Shown here piece by piece: positions 16,801 to 26,502 of a DNA stretch of 64,000 nt. The position numbers and the translations under genes were made by a program. The notes under the pieces were generated by a model. The model was not told the DNA's origin. It did no database searches and saw nothing but the letters and a program-made list of their open reading frames with translations. This stretch comes from Croceicoccus estronivorus. Lineage in GTDB: Bacteria; Pseudomonadota; Alphaproteobacteria; Sphingomonadales; Sphingomonadaceae. Position 1 is the first letter of the stretch; each line of letters starts with the position of its first letter. The stretch is taken from the NCBI RefSeq assembly GCF_001625325.1, contig NZ_JRQQ01000002.1, forward strand, positions 1-64,000, given 5' to 3'.

Positions 16801-17454
16801 TCAGGTGATGGGGGTGAAACTGTCCTGTTCCTCATCAAGCAGGTGCAGCACGCCGTCCGAAATGGCGAAAAAGGCGCCGCGTAGCCGAAGTTCGCCAGCG
16901 CTCTCTTTTTCCCGCACGCATGGGAAAGTCCGTAGGTTCGCGATGCTGACTTTGACGCCAGCCTGCTCCATCGCGCGTTCCGCCACACGCCCTTCAGTAC
17001 CGAATTCGCGGGCGATCGGTTCACGCGCTTCGTCGAGCAGCGCGATCCAGTCCGCGATGAAACCCCCTTCACCCGGCTGCGTTCCGCGCAGTTCCTGAGT
17101 GAGGGCCGCCTTGCAGCCGCCACACATTCCGTGGCCAAGCACGACGATTTCCCTAACTTTCAATACCTGAACAGCGAATTCGAGTGCTGCCGATACACCA
17201 TGATGGCCGGGGGTGGTTTCGAAAGGTGGGACCATGGCTGCGACATTGCGAACAACGAAAATCTCACCCGGATCGACATCGAATATCTGCGCAGGGTCGA
17301 CCCTGCTGTCGGAACAGGCGATTACCATGACCTGCGGCTGCTGCCCCTCGCGCAGTGCCGCCCAACGTTCGCGACGTGGTGTCCAGCCATTTTCACGGAA
17401 GCGACGATAACCTTCGATCAGGCTGGCGAGTTCAAGCGTTGGTACATTTGGCAT
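16801..17454 (-). CDS. Beta-class carbonic anhydrase
   Basis: This enzyme interconverts carbon dioxide and bicarbonate using a zinc ion. The 217 residues show the beta-class ligands: C47 and D49 in ACSDSRVDP, and H108 and C111 in LGHGMCGGC. The Asp-Arg dyad (D49-R51) is intact. FVVRNVAAMVPP and HHGVSAALEFAV are typical family segments. The start is the ATG of MPNVPTLELASL, close to the usual N-terminus. It lies upstream of the NYN gene on the same strand and is divergent from lipA. Confidence 0.93.
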   Translation of the reverse strand: MPNVPTLELASLIEGYRRFRENGWTPRRERWAALREGQQPQVMVIACSDSRVDPAQIFDVDPGEIFVVRNVAAMVPPFETTPGHHGVSAALEFAVQVLKVREIVVLGHGMCGGCKAALTQELRGTQPGEGGFIADWIALLDEAREPIAREFGTEGRVAERAMEQAGVKVSIANLRTFPCVREKESAGELRLRGAFFAISDGVLHLLDEEQDSFTPIT

Positions 17455-17550
17455 GCTGTGCCCATGCCCTGCCGAAAGGGGGCTGACAAGATGGCAACGA
17501 TTGCCGAGTGTTTGTCCCGAGCCATTGCGGTAAACTCACCGTGGCCCTAG

Positions 17551-18489
17551 ATGGAGCGCATGAACGATCTTTCATCCGCACCGCAGGATCCGAGCCGGCC
17601 GCAGCGCAATCGCAAACCAGACTGGATTCGCGTGAAGGCACCGGTCAGCAAAGGGTATCAGGCGACGCGTAAATTGATGCGGGACCTTGGCCTCAACACG
17701 GTGTGCGAAGAGGCGGCCTGTCCCAATATCGGGGAATGCTGGACCAAGAAGCATGCGACCGTCATGATTCTCGGCGATGTCTGCACCCGGGCTTGTGCGT
17801 TCTGCAACGTAAAGACCGGCATGCCTCGCGCGGTGGATCCGCTTGAGCCGGAACATGTGGCCGTGGCGGCAGCCGAAATGGGGCTGGAACATATTGTCAT
17901 TACGTCAGTCGACCGGGACGATTTGCCCGATGGCGGTGCCGGGCAGTTCGTGAAGGTGATCGAAGCCTTGCGCAGGGCTGCGCCCAACACGACGATTGAG
18001 ATCCTGACACCTGATTTCCGTGGCAAGATGCGCGCGGCGGTCGAAGCAATCGTGGCTGCTGGGCCTGACGTCTATAATCACAACCTTGAAACGGTGCCCC
18101 GGTTGTACCCGACTATCCGGCCAGGCGCGCGGTATTATGCGTCGCTCCGCCTGCTTGAAGAAGTGAAGGCGCACGACCCGATGGTTTTTACCAAGTCCGG
18201 CATCATGCTGGGGTTGGGAGAGCAGCGGCTTGAGGTGCATCAGGTGATGGATGACATGCGTAGCGCGGACGTCGATTTCATCACCATGGGGCAGTATCTT
18301 CAACCCACGCCGAAACATGCGAAGGTCGAGGAATTCGTCACACCGCAAGGATTCTCGGCCTATGGAGCGATCGCCAGGGCGAAGGGCTTCCTGCAGGTCG
18401 CATCCAGCCCTTTGACGCGGTCGAGCTATCACGCGGGTGAAGATTTCGCTCAGATGCGGGCGGCGCGCCAATCTCGGTTGGAACGTTAG
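17551..18489 (+). CDS. lipA: Lipoyl synthase
   Basis: LipA is a radical-SAM enzyme that inserts two sulfurs into octanoyl groups on lipoyl domains, which here are carried by PdhB and PdhC. The 312 residues contain the auxiliary cluster ligands C52, C57 and C63 ([12 protein letters not shown]) and the radical-SAM triad C78, C82, C85 (CTRACAFC). [11 protein letters not shown] and the C-terminal RSSYHAGE are also conserved family segments. Two ATGs (17551 and 17560) are possible starts. The gene runs into the RatA-like gene two bases after its stop, so they are co-transcribed. Confidence 0.96.
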   Translation: MERMNDLSSAPQDPSRPQRNRKPDWIRVKAPVSKGYQATRKLMRDLGLNTVCEEAACPNIGECWTKKHATVMILGDVCTRACAFCNVKTGMPRAVDPLEPEHVAVAAAEMGLEHIVITSVDRDDLPDGGAGQFVKVIEALRRAAPNTTIEILTPDFRGKMRAAVEAIVAAGPDVYNHNLETVPRLYPTIRPGARYYASLRLLEEVKAHDPMVFTKSGIMLGLGEQRLEVHQVMDDMRSADVDFITMGQYLQPTPKHAKVEEFVTPQGFSAYGAIARAKGFLQVASSPLTRSSYHAGEDFAQMRAARQSRLER

Positions 18490-18491
18490 CG

Positions 18492-18953
18492 ATGCCGGGA
18501 ATTCGAGAGGTCCGTAGGCTTCCCTACAGCGCAGAACAGATGTTCGATCTGGTGGCCGATGTCGGGCGCTACGGTGAGTTCCTGCCGTGGGTAATCGCCA
18601 CTCGGGTGAGGTCTGACAGCGAGACGGAAATGGTTGCGGATATGCTGGTGGGCTTCAAGGCGCTGCGGGAAAAGTTTACCTCACGCGTCATCAAAAGCCG
18701 GCCCGAAGCCCTCGAAGTGATTTATCTGGATGGCCCGCTGAAGGATCTTGATAACCGCTGGCTGTTCACGCCGGTCAGCGAAACGGAATGTGATGTCGAT
18801 TTCAGTGTCGATTTTGCATTCAAGAACAAGATGTTCGAGAAACTGGCGGGGCAATATTTTGAAAGGGCATTCCACAAGATGGTTGCCGCTTTTGAAGAAC
18901 GGGCCCGCGATCTTTATGGAAGCAACAGTTCGAGCGCTACGAGAGTCGCCTGA
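18492..18953 (+). CDS. RatA/COQ10-type START-like protein
   Basis: This 153-residue protein has the polyketide-cyclase/START fold of the COQ10 and RatA family, shown by PYSAEQMFDLVADVGRYGEF (about 11-30), then WVIATRV and FKALREKFTSRV. Mitochondrial COQ10 binds ubiquinone, and E. coli RatA was named a ribosome-association toxin. In alphaproteobacteria the ubiquinone role is more likely. The neighbour is lipA, two bases upstream. The last 40 bases are read on the opposite strand as the end of the cinA-like gene, so the two C-termini overlap tail to tail. Confidence 0.85.
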   Translation: MPGIREVRRLPYSAEQMFDLVADVGRYGEFLPWVIATRVRSDSETEMVADMLVGFKALREKFTSRVIKSRPEALEVIYLDGPLKDLDNRWLFTPVSETECDVDFSVDFAFKNKMFEKLAGQYFERAFHKMVAAFEERARDLYGSNSSSATRVA

Positions 18954-19420
18954 CGGCGCACTTCCGCGCGCGTCTTGCCTTCGAGTTTGCGCATTTCCGC
19001 AACGGGTTCGGCATCTTCTTCACCACGTTTCGCCTGTGCGAAAACGACAGTTCCGACGGGCTTCAGTTCCGTGCCCCCATCCGGACCGGCGACACCGCTG
19101 ATGGCGACAGCCACATCGGCTTCGCTCTTCTTGAGCGCGCCCTGGGCCATGGCCCAGACGCACGCGACCGAAACCGCACCGAAAGTCTCGATGATGTCCT
19201 GAGGGACGCCGAGCAAGTCGATCTTGGCCTCGTTTGAATAGGTGACGAAACCTCGTTCCAGAACCCCGGAACTACCCGGAATTTCAGTAAGAGCCGCGGA
19301 CACCAGTCCGCCTGTGCAGCTTTCGGCCAGAGCGACCTTCCGGCCGATCTTGGCGTTTTCCTCGATCACGCGTTTTGCCAGTGCGTCGATATCCTTCGGA
19401 AGAAGGCTGTGTGCAGTCAT
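18914..19420 (-). CDS. CinA-family nicotinamide-nucleotide amidohydrolase
   Basis: This 168-residue protein corresponds to the stand-alone C-terminal domain of CinA (PncC type), which hydrolyses NMN to NaMN in pyridine-nucleotide salvage. Conserved segments are VALAESCTGGLVSAALTEIPGSS (about 28-50, with the Ser-Cys-Thr-Gly-Gly active-site loop), FVTYSNEAKIDLLGV, and AISGVAGPDGGTELKPVGTV. The length suits the single-domain form. The gene is 18 bases downstream of ispDF on the same strand, and its end overlaps ratA by 40 bases. Confidence 0.9.
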   Translation of the reverse strand: MTAHSLLPKDIDALAKRVIEENAKIGRKVALAESCTGGLVSAALTEIPGSSGVLERGFVTYSNEAKIDLLGVPQDIIETFGAVSVACVWAMAQGALKKSEADVAVAISGVAGPDGGTELKPVGTVVFAQAKRGEEDAEPVAEMRKLEGKTRAEVRRQATLVALELLLP

Positions 19421-19438
19421 GGTGATCGCTATTCCTTC

Positions 19439-20602
19439 TCAGCTGGCCCGTACGAGAGTGGCCGCTGCCTGTGCGGCAATACCTTCGCCGCGGCCGGTGA
19501 AACCCAGTCTCTCCGTTGTGGTCGCCTTGACGCTTATACAACCAATGTCAACGCTCATAAGTTCCGCCAATCGCGCCCGCATCCTATCGCGGTAGGGTCC
19601 GATTTTGGGCGCTTCGCAGACGATTGTGACATCTGTGTTGCCAATCCGGTAACCGGCTTGCGTGACCAGCACTACGGCATGTTCAAGGAACCGGGATGAG
19701 GAAACCCCACGCCATTCAGGATCGCTGGGCGGGAAATGCTGGCCGATGTCGCCCGCGCCTATCGCACCCAGCAAGGCATCTGTCAGTGCATGCATGGCAA
19801 CGTCAGCGTCGCTGTGCCCTGCGAGCCCCTGCGGATGCTCGATTTTTACGCCGCAGAGCCACAGTTCCTCATTATCGGCCAGGCGGTGCACATCGTACCC
19901 CGTACCCATGCGAATAGGAGGCTCATCTTCCATAAAGTCCTCCGCGAACGTAAGTTTCCGCATGGCTTCATCGCCTTGTACCAACGCGATTTCCAGGTTC
20001 AGAGCATGAGCAACCTGTGCATCATCTCCGGCATTTGCTTCGCCTGTCCATGCCCGATGAGCCGCCAGTATCGCCGGGAAACGAAACGCCTGTGGCGTTT
20101 GCACACGGCGTAGTTCTTCGCGGTTGGCGCTGCCGGACATCAGGCCATTCCGATCGATGGCCAGGCTGTCGACAACCGGCAGCACAGGTATTGCTGCTGG
20201 ATGCGATTCCAACGCCGCGAGTAAGTCTGTCACCACGTCCAGCGTGATATGCGGCCTGGCTGCATCGTGGATCAGCACATATTCCGGTGCCTCGTGAGTC
20301 AGTGCCTCCAGCGCCGCTTTGACGGACAGCTGACGTGATGCGCCGCCTCTAACAAGACGTACGCCTTGCAACTCTGCCAGTGCATCTCCCGCCAGTTCCT
20401 CGGCACCGTCAGGAATGGCGATAACGACTGGGTTCGCGCCAGCCGTCAGCAACGTCTCTACCGAATGGCGAAGAAGCGGTTTCCCCCGCCAGCGCGCAAA
20501 TTGTTTCGGTATCGGTTGCCCTGCCCGTAAACCCTTGCCGGCAGCGACGATTACGGCTGCGAAAGGCGGCAGCGAACCGGAAGGAAGGGTGGGGGCGACC
20601 AT
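19439..20602 (-). CDS. ispDF: Bifunctional IspD/IspF of the MEP isoprenoid pathway
   Basis: One 387-residue chain holds two non-consecutive MEP-pathway enzymes. The N-terminal half is 2-C-methyl-D-erythritol 4-phosphate cytidylyltransferase (CTP-binding loop AAGKGLRAG at 20-28, then HDAARPHI). The C-terminal half, from about 229, is 2-C-methyl-D-erythritol 2,4-cyclodiphosphate synthase (GTGYDVHRL with the zinc Asp and His; GHSDADVAMHALTDALLGA; ATTTERLGFTGRGEGI). The fusion is usual in alphaproteobacteria. It is followed by the cinA-like gene and is divergent from dusB, with 79 bases between starts. Confidence 0.95.
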   Translation of the reverse strand: MVAPTLPSGSLPPFAAVIVAAGKGLRAGQPIPKQFARWRGKPLLRHSVETLLTAGANPVVIAIPDGAEELAGDALAELQGVRLVRGGASRQLSVKAALEALTHEAPEYVLIHDAARPHITLDVVTDLLAALESHPAAIPVLPVVDSLAIDRNGLMSGSANREELRRVQTPQAFRFPAILAAHRAWTGEANAGDDAQVAHALNLEIALVQGDEAMRKLTFAEDFMEDEPPIRMGTGYDVHRLADNEELWLCGVKIEHPQGLAGHSDADVAMHALTDALLGAIGAGDIGQHFPPSDPEWRGVSSSRFLEHAVVLVTQAGYRIGNTDVTIVCEAPKIGPYRDRMRARLAELMSVDIGCISVKATTTERLGFTGRGEGIAAQAAATLVRAS

Positions 20603-20681
20603 ATGTCCGCGCGGGTAGCTGCTTGCAGGTCTGATCGCAATCCACTATGCGGCTGCCTGTTTTTTAGGCACAGGCTCCGAA

Positions 20682-21698
20682 ATGACCGTAATTCCAGCTC
20701 CTCCGGCGATCAAGCCGATCAGTATCGGACAGGTGACGATCGACTGCCCGGTAATTCTCGCGCCTATGACCGGCGTTACGGATCTGCCGTTCAGGAGACT
20801 GGTGCGGCGTTTCGGTTCGGGTCTCAACGTCACGGAAATGATTGCGAGCCCGGCGGCGATCCGTGAAACCCGGCAGTCCATTCAGAAGGCGGCATGGGAT
20901 GCCATCGAGGAACCCGTGTCGATGCAGCTTGTCGGTTGTACCCCGAAAGAGATGGGTGAGGCAGCGAAGCTGAACGAAGATCGCGGGGCTGCGATCATAG
21001 ACATCAATATGGGCTGCCCGGTCAGAAAAGTCGTCAATGGCGAAGCTGGCAGTGCATTGATGCGCGACCTAAAGTTGGCGGCCAGCCTGATCGAGGCGAC
21101 GGTTAAAGCTGTAACCGTGCCGGTGACCGTCAAGATGCGTATGGGTTGGGATCACAACTCTCTGAATGCACCGGAACTGGCCCGCATCGCAGAAGATCTC
21201 GGTGCCAAGATGATTACCGTGCATGGCCGTACGCGCAATCAAATGTATAAAGGGAATGCAGACTGGGCCTTTGTCCGCAAGGTCAAGGAAGCAGTTTCCA
21301 TTCCGGTTATCGTCAACGGCGACATTTGCGGAATTGCAGATGTGGCCACTGCGCTGGAACAGAGCGGCGCTGACGGTGCGATGATTGGGCGCGGGGCATT
21401 TGGAAAGCCCTGGTTGCTCGGTCAGGTTATGCATTGGCTCCATCATGGCAGTGATCTGCCGGACCCGGATATGGATGAGCAATACGCCGTGATCGTGGAA
21501 CATTATCACGGCATGCTCGATCTCTATGGTGCCGATGTCGGCACCAAGATCGCCCGCAAACACCTGGGGTGGTATACAAAGGGGCTGCACGGATCTGCGG
21601 AGTTCCGTAATCGGGTGAACTTCATAGACGACCCGCAAGTCGTACTCGACGAGTTGTCGCGCTTTTATGAGCCGCTACTCCATCGGAAGGCCGCGTGA
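20682..21698 (+). CDS. dusB: tRNA-dihydrouridine synthase DusB
   Basis: This is a flavin enzyme that reduces uridine to dihydrouridine in tRNA. The 338 residues form an FMN-binding TIM barrel: [15 protein letters not shown] (27-41), the active Cys C112 in [27 protein letters not shown], and NGDI with the phosphate-site [12 protein letters not shown]. The C-terminal helical tRNA-binding domain follows. A dus gene immediately before ntrB is a very common alphaproteobacterial and enterobacterial layout. The stop overlaps the ntrB GTG start by four bases. Confidence 0.93.
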   Translation: MTVIPAPPAIKPISIGQVTIDCPVILAPMTGVTDLPFRRLVRRFGSGLNVTEMIASPAAIRETRQSIQKAAWDAIEEPVSMQLVGCTPKEMGEAAKLNEDRGAAIIDINMGCPVRKVVNGEAGSALMRDLKLAASLIEATVKAVTVPVTVKMRMGWDHNSLNAPELARIAEDLGAKMITVHGRTRNQMYKGNADWAFVRKVKEAVSIPVIVNGDICGIADVATALEQSGADGAMIGRGAFGKPWLLGQVMHWLHHGSDLPDPDMDEQYAVIVEHYHGMLDLYGADVGTKIARKHLGWYTKGLHGSAEFRNRVNFIDDPQVVLDELSRFYEPLLHRKAA

Positions 21699-22771
21699 AT
21701 CAGCCTCCTTCCGCGGCAAGTCAGCTTGCCAGCCTGGGGCTGGCTGTCTTGCTGCTTGATCCGGATTTGCAGATCGCCAGCGCGAACCCCGCCGCAGAAC
21801 AGTTTCTGGGCCTTGGTATGAGCCGTCTGGCTGGAAAGAGCCTCGATCAATTCGTCCGCTTCGACGAATTGCGTTTGAATGAGTGGCTGGCTCGCGGAGA
21901 TGCGCAGATTTCCGCTCATGCCGTCAGCATGAGTTTGCGAAATCAACCGGTGAGACGGGTGGATTTGACGTTGTCGCCTGTCGCAGGTGCAGAAGGCTGG
22001 CAACTCCTGACAATGCATGAATCTGGCGATTCAGGCGGCTTGAGTGACGATCATGAAAAGGCGGTGCGTACACCGGCCATTCTTGCGCATGAAATCAAGA
22101 ACCCGCTTGCGGCGATAAGAGGCGCTTCGCAGCTTCTTGCGCGCAAGGTTGGTGAAGCTGAATTGTCGCTAACCGGATTGATCGCCGATGAAGTCGACCG
22201 GATTGCCAAGCTGATCGACCGTATGCAGTCGCTCGGGCGAGAGCAGCCCGAACCGGTTGCCGAATGCAACCTGCATGAGGCGATCCATCGCGCCAGGACG
22301 GTGGTGGATGCCGCGGCGGATGACAAGGTTCAGTTGGTCGAGGAATTCGATCCTTCACTGCCGCCTGTTCTCGGCAATGCCGATGGGCTGGTGCAAGTGC
22401 TGATCAACCTGATTTCCAATGCGCGCGAGGCGTGCAAGGATGCCGAAAATCCCAAGGTGATTATTCGCACCCGGTTTGTCAGTGGCTTCGTCATGAATGC
22501 TATCCGGCTTGGCCGCCCGATCCGGTTACCGATACAGGTCCGCGTCAGCGACAACGGGCAAGGCATTGATCCGGCATTGCGCGATCATATTTTCGAACCC
22601 TTCGTAACAAGCAAGAAAAACGGACAGGGTTTGGGATTGGCTTTGGTCAAGAAATTGGTCCGCGACATGGATGGCCGGATTACGCATGAACGTGACGAGG
22701 CAGAAGGGTGGACGCATTTCAATATCCACTTGCCCGTTGCCAAACCCGCAGGAGGCAAGCGCGCCGCATGA
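21695..22771 (+). CDS. ntrB: Nitrogen-regulation sensor kinase NtrB
   Basis: NtrB (GlnL) is a cytosolic histidine kinase/phosphatase that sets NtrC phosphorylation according to PII signals. The 358 residues have an N-terminal PAS domain (about 10-110) and no membrane segments. The phospho-acceptor is H132 in [19 protein letters not shown]. The ATP-binding domain shows [15 protein letters not shown] and [11 protein letters not shown]. The start is a GTG overlapping the dusB stop, and the stop overlaps the ntrC start (ATGA), so dusB, ntrB and ntrC are one translational chain. Confidence 0.95.
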   Translation: MNQPPSAASQLASLGLAVLLLDPDLQIASANPAAEQFLGLGMSRLAGKSLDQFVRFDELRLNEWLARGDAQISAHAVSMSLRNQPVRRVDLTLSPVAGAEGWQLLTMHESGDSGGLSDDHEKAVRTPAILAHEIKNPLAAIRGASQLLARKVGEAELSLTGLIADEVDRIAKLIDRMQSLGREQPEPVAECNLHEAIHRARTVVDAAADDKVQLVEEFDPSLPPVLGNADGLVQVLINLISNAREACKDAENPKVIIRTRFVSGFVMNAIRLGRPIRLPIQVRVSDNGQGIDPALRDHIFEPFVTSKKNGQGLGLALVKKLVRDMDGRITHERDEAEGWTHFNIHLPVAKPAGGKRAA

Positions 22772-24180
22772 TCGAGAGGATCTTATTAGTCGAAGATGAC
22801 GAATCGATTGCCGTCGTCATCAAGACCGCACTGGAAGCGGAAGGGCTTACGGTAGATCATTGCGAAACCATCGAATGCCGTGATCGCATGCTGGCGGATC
22901 ATGATTATGGCGCGCTGTTGACGGATGTCATGCTCAAGGACGGCGACGGCATCGAGAGCCTGGGGCAAGTGCGCGCGGACCATCCGGATCTGCCTCTCAT
23001 CATACTCTCGGCCCAGAATACGTTGGATACGGCTGTCCGCGCGACTGACACCGGGGCCTTCGAATATTTCCCCAAACCCTTCGATCTTGACGAGTTGGTT
23101 CGTGCGGTAAGACAGGCGATAGAGGCGCGCACGCCGTCGGAAAAAGAAAAGGAGACCGACGCCGGCGGTCTGCCGTTGGTGGGGCGCAGCCAGGCCATGC
23201 AAGGCGTGTATCGGATGATTACCCGCGTCTTGCATAACGATCTGACCGTTCTCGTGCTGGGTGAATCGGGCACTGGCAAGGAACTGGTTGCGGAAGCGAT
23301 CCATCAGCTTGGTTCACGTAGCAAGGGGCCGTTTATTGCGGTCAACACGGCCGCTATTCCGAGTGAGCTGATCGAAAGCGAGCTGTTCGGGCATGAAAAA
23401 GGCGCCTTCACCGGCGCGGTGGCACGGAGCATCGGCAAGTTTGAGCAGGCGAATGGAGGAACCCTGTTTCTCGATGAGATCGGTGACATGCCACTGGAAG
23501 CACAGACGCGTTTGTTGCGGGCGTTGCAATCGGGGCGCATCCGTCGGGTCGGTGGACAGGACGAGATTGCAATCGATGTACGGATCATAGCCGCAACGCA
23601 CCGTGATTTGCGCCCTTTGATCGCCGAGGGGCGATTCAGGGAGGATCTTTACTACCGTCTCAATGTCGTTCCGATCCAGATGCCTGCTCTTCGGGAAAGG
23701 AGCGACGATATCGGAGCCCTGGCAAGGCATTTCCTGGCCCTTGCGGCTGATGAAGGACTGCCACGGCATGTTCTTGCAGGTGACGCGGTATCCTTACTTG
23801 AACGGCAGCCATGGCGAGGCAATGTCCGGGAATTGCGCAATTTCATCTATCGAATGGCTTTGCTGGCGCGGGAAGATGTCATCGATCGCACAGTGGTAGC
23901 CACATTTCTGGATGAACAGCCGGATATGCCACAGGTCGATTGCGATGTGGATTTCAGTGCTGCGCTTGATGCCTGGCTGGCAGAATCAGTGCCGGCGGAC
24001 GGGACACTTTACCACAGCGCCCTGGCGGCCTTTGAAAAACCCCTGTTTGAACATGCTTTGGCAGAGACGGGAGGAAACCAGCTCAAGGCCGCGCAACTCC
24101 TTGGGATCAACCGGAATACTTTGCGTAAGCGCCTTGGGGAACTCGCAATCGATCCGGAGCGTTTCACCCAGCGTGCATGA
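22768..24180 (+). CDS. ntrC: Nitrogen-regulation response regulator NtrC
   Basis: NtrC (GlnG) is a sigma-54 activator of nitrogen-assimilation genes. The 470 residues have a receiver domain with phospho-acceptor D53 and K104, an AAA+ domain with Walker A GESGTGKE at 165-172 and the sigma-54-contact motif GAFTGA at 212-217, and a C-terminal Fis-type helix-turn-helix around LKAAQLLGINRNTLRKRL. The start is the ATG in the ATGA overlap with ntrB ([12 protein letters not shown]). A short gap of 77 bases separates it from ntrY. Confidence 0.96.
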   Translation: MIERILLVEDDESIAVVIKTALEAEGLTVDHCETIECRDRMLADHDYGALLTDVMLKDGDGIESLGQVRADHPDLPLIILSAQNTLDTAVRATDTGAFEYFPKPFDLDELVRAVRQAIEARTPSEKEKETDAGGLPLVGRSQAMQGVYRMITRVLHNDLTVLVLGESGTGKELVAEAIHQLGSRSKGPFIAVNTAAIPSELIESELFGHEKGAFTGAVARSIGKFEQANGGTLFLDEIGDMPLEAQTRLLRALQSGRIRRVGGQDEIAIDVRIIAATHRDLRPLIAEGRFREDLYYRLNVVPIQMPALRERSDDIGALARHFLALAADEGLPRHVLAGDAVSLLERQPWRGNVRELRNFIYRMALLAREDVIDRTVVATFLDEQPDMPQVDCDVDFSAALDAWLAESVPADGTLYHSALAAFEKPLFEHALAETGGNQLKAAQLLGINRNTLRKRLGELAIDPERFTQRA

Positions 24181-24257
24181 CGATCAGGCTGAAATGAGTG
24201 GGCATTTGCCCAAAACCTCTTGCATTTTAGCAACAGTACCGTTGTAAACAGGCCACG

Positions 24258-26468
24258 ATGGCTAATTGGCCGATATCTTTCAAACGACCATGGCCTGCAT
24301 GGTGGCGCCGTTTAGTGGTCGCTTCGCGGCGCGCGAACGTGTTTCGCATTCTCGAGATCGTCTGCGCGGTTGCGCTAGTCGCGATGGTGTTCACCAGTTG
24401 GTATGCGTTCTCGTCCGCTCCAGCCAAGGGCGGTCTTGTCCCTTCCGGGCAAGTGGCGACGTTACTCATCGGGACATTGCTGCCCGGGATGGGACTGCTC
24501 GTTCTCATGGGCCGCCGCCGTGCCATCAGGCGTGCGGCGGGCAGTACGGCTCGTCTGCATGTGAGGCTGGTGGCGATTTTCTCTTTGATTGCCGCTATTC
24601 CCACGCTTCTCGTCGCAATTTTTGCCGCCATCTTGTTTCAATCAGGCATCGAATTCTGGTTTTCGGACAACTCGCGCGGAATGCTGGAAAATGCGAACCG
24701 GCTCGCACGAGGATATTATGAGCAAAACCTTCGTGATGTAGGCAACGAGACTGTAACGATGGCCGGGGACTTGCGCTCTTATCTGGCCCAGACGTCCATT
24801 CTCAGTCCAGAATTCGCAGAGGGCTATTCCTACCAGGTGGTTGGAAGAAAACTCAATGAATCCGCGATTCTGCAGAAGGGTAAGGACGGCAAACTCACGA
24901 TCGCGGCAATCATCGATCCGGATGAGGAAAACCGTTCGGAACTGGTTGGCAAAGAGGCTTTGCGGCGAATTGATGCTGGCGAACCGGTCGTTGTAGAGGC
25001 CAATGCAGATCGGGTCACCGCATTCACGGCGATAGATCGTGACGCGGGCATCTATCTCTATGCCGCGCGCAGTTCCGATGCTCTGGCGCTCAGCCAATGG
25101 AAACGGGCCCAAAGCGTAAGGCAGTCATACGATGTCCTGACAAGCAAGGCTCGCAGCCTGCAATGGCGGTTCAATCTCGCGCTGTTTTTCGTTTCACTGG
25201 CGCTGGTCTGGCTGGCGATATGGTTCGCACTGCGTTTTGCGGATCGCCAGGTACAGCCCCTGACCGAACTGGTGGGTGCCGCGCGCCGGGTAGGGGCGGG
25301 TAACTTTTCCGTTCGGGTCGAAGGGCGCACCGGGGCGGACGAGATCGGTCTGCTTAACCGCGCCTTCAACCGTATGACTGCACAGATTGAGCAACAGACC
25401 CAGGCTCTGGTCTCTGCCAACAAGCAGTTGGAAGAACGCAGAGCCTTCACTGAAGCGGTTCTGGAATCGATCACCGCAGGCATCATATCAGTCGATCATG
25501 ATCGCAAAGTGTTGCTGATGAACAGCTCTGCACAGAAGATCCTGCTCGATCAGTCCGGGTCTGCCCCCATTGGATTGAAGCTAACGGAAATAGCGCCGCA
25601 ACTGGGTGCCATGCTGGAAGCGAACCTTTCGGGTGGGCTGGTCCAGTATGGCAAGGATGGCGAACTGCTGAGCCTGGCTGCCAAGATCGCACCGGCACCG
25701 GGCGGGCATGTGATCACCTTCGAGGACATCACACGTCAATTGGTGGATCAGAGGCAAGCGGCCTGGTCCGATGTCGCACGGCGCATCGCACATGAAATCA
25801 AGAATCCGCTTACTCCGATCCAGCTTGCGACCGAGCGTTTGAGCCGGCGATATGGGCGTCAGATTGAGACGGATCGGGAACTGTTCGACGAACTGACAAG
25901 CACGATCATCCGGCAGGTCGGGGACCTGCGGAAGATGGTCGATGAATTTTCATCATTTGCGCGTTTGCCCAAGCCTGTCTTTCGGCAGGAAGATGGGGTG
26001 GATCTGGTCCGTCAGGCCCTGTTCCTTCAGGAAGTGGCACATCCTGAGATCGACTATGCTTTTGAAGCGGATGAAGGCTTGCCCGCAACTATCGCTTGCG
26101 ACCGTCACCAATTTGGTCAGGCAATGACGAACGTCCTGAAAAACGCGCTGGAAGCAGTCGAAGCGCGCAGGAAAGAAGCCGATGCGGACTATCGCGGCAA
26201 AATTGCAGTATCCGTTTCAGCCGATAGCGACAATTTTTCGATCACGATCCGGGACAATGGCATCGGGTTGCCCAACGATCGCGACCGGATAGTCGAACCT
26301 TACATGACCACCCGTGAAAAGGGGACTGGTCTGGGGCTGGCGATCGTCAACAAGATTGTCGAGGAACATGGCGGTGAAATGAATTTTTGCGCCAATCCCG
26401 GCGGCGGTGCTTGCGTGACGCTCCGTCTTGCGCGCGACTCGTTGGCAGGTCGCGAGGCGGCCGAATGA
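24258..26468 (+). CDS. ntrY: Membrane sensor kinase NtrY
   Basis: NtrY is the membrane partner of NtrX, linked to nitrogen and redox or envelope signals in alphaproteobacteria. The 736 residues have an N-terminal membrane region with hydrophobic segments near 33-50, 65-83 and 95-120, a periplasmic sensor domain to about 300, a further membrane segment (FNLALFFVSLALVWLAIWFA), a HAMP domain, a PAS domain, and a kinase core. The histidine is in [19 protein letters not shown], followed by NVLKNALEAV, DNGIGLP and GLGLAIV. It has 34 bases to ntrX. Confidence 0.93.
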   Translation: MANWPISFKRPWPAWWRRLVVASRRANVFRILEIVCAVALVAMVFTSWYAFSSAPAKGGLVPSGQVATLLIGTLLPGMGLLVLMGRRRAIRRAAGSTARLHVRLVAIFSLIAAIPTLLVAIFAAILFQSGIEFWFSDNSRGMLENANRLARGYYEQNLRDVGNETVTMAGDLRSYLAQTSILSPEFAEGYSYQVVGRKLNESAILQKGKDGKLTIAAIIDPDEENRSELVGKEALRRIDAGEPVVVEANADRVTAFTAIDRDAGIYLYAARSSDALALSQWKRAQSVRQSYDVLTSKARSLQWRFNLALFFVSLALVWLAIWFALRFADRQVQPLTELVGAARRVGAGNFSVRVEGRTGADEIGLLNRAFNRMTAQIEQQTQALVSANKQLEERRAFTEAVLESITAGIISVDHDRKVLLMNSSAQKILLDQSGSAPIGLKLTEIAPQLGAMLEANLSGGLVQYGKDGELLSLAAKIAPAPGGHVITFEDITRQLVDQRQAAWSDVARRIAHEIKNPLTPIQLATERLSRRYGRQIETDRELFDELTSTIIRQVGDLRKMVDEFSSFARLPKPVFRQEDGVDLVRQALFLQEVAHPEIDYAFEADEGLPATIACDRHQFGQAMTNVLKNALEAVEARRKEADADYRGKIAVSVSADSDNFSITIRDNGIGLPNDRDRIVEPYMTTREKGTGLGLAIVNKIVEEHGGEMNFCANPGGGACVTLRLARDSLAGREAAE

Positions 26469-26502
26469 TACCAGGTGAATTACCCGTAGAGGAGATTGCA
26501 TA

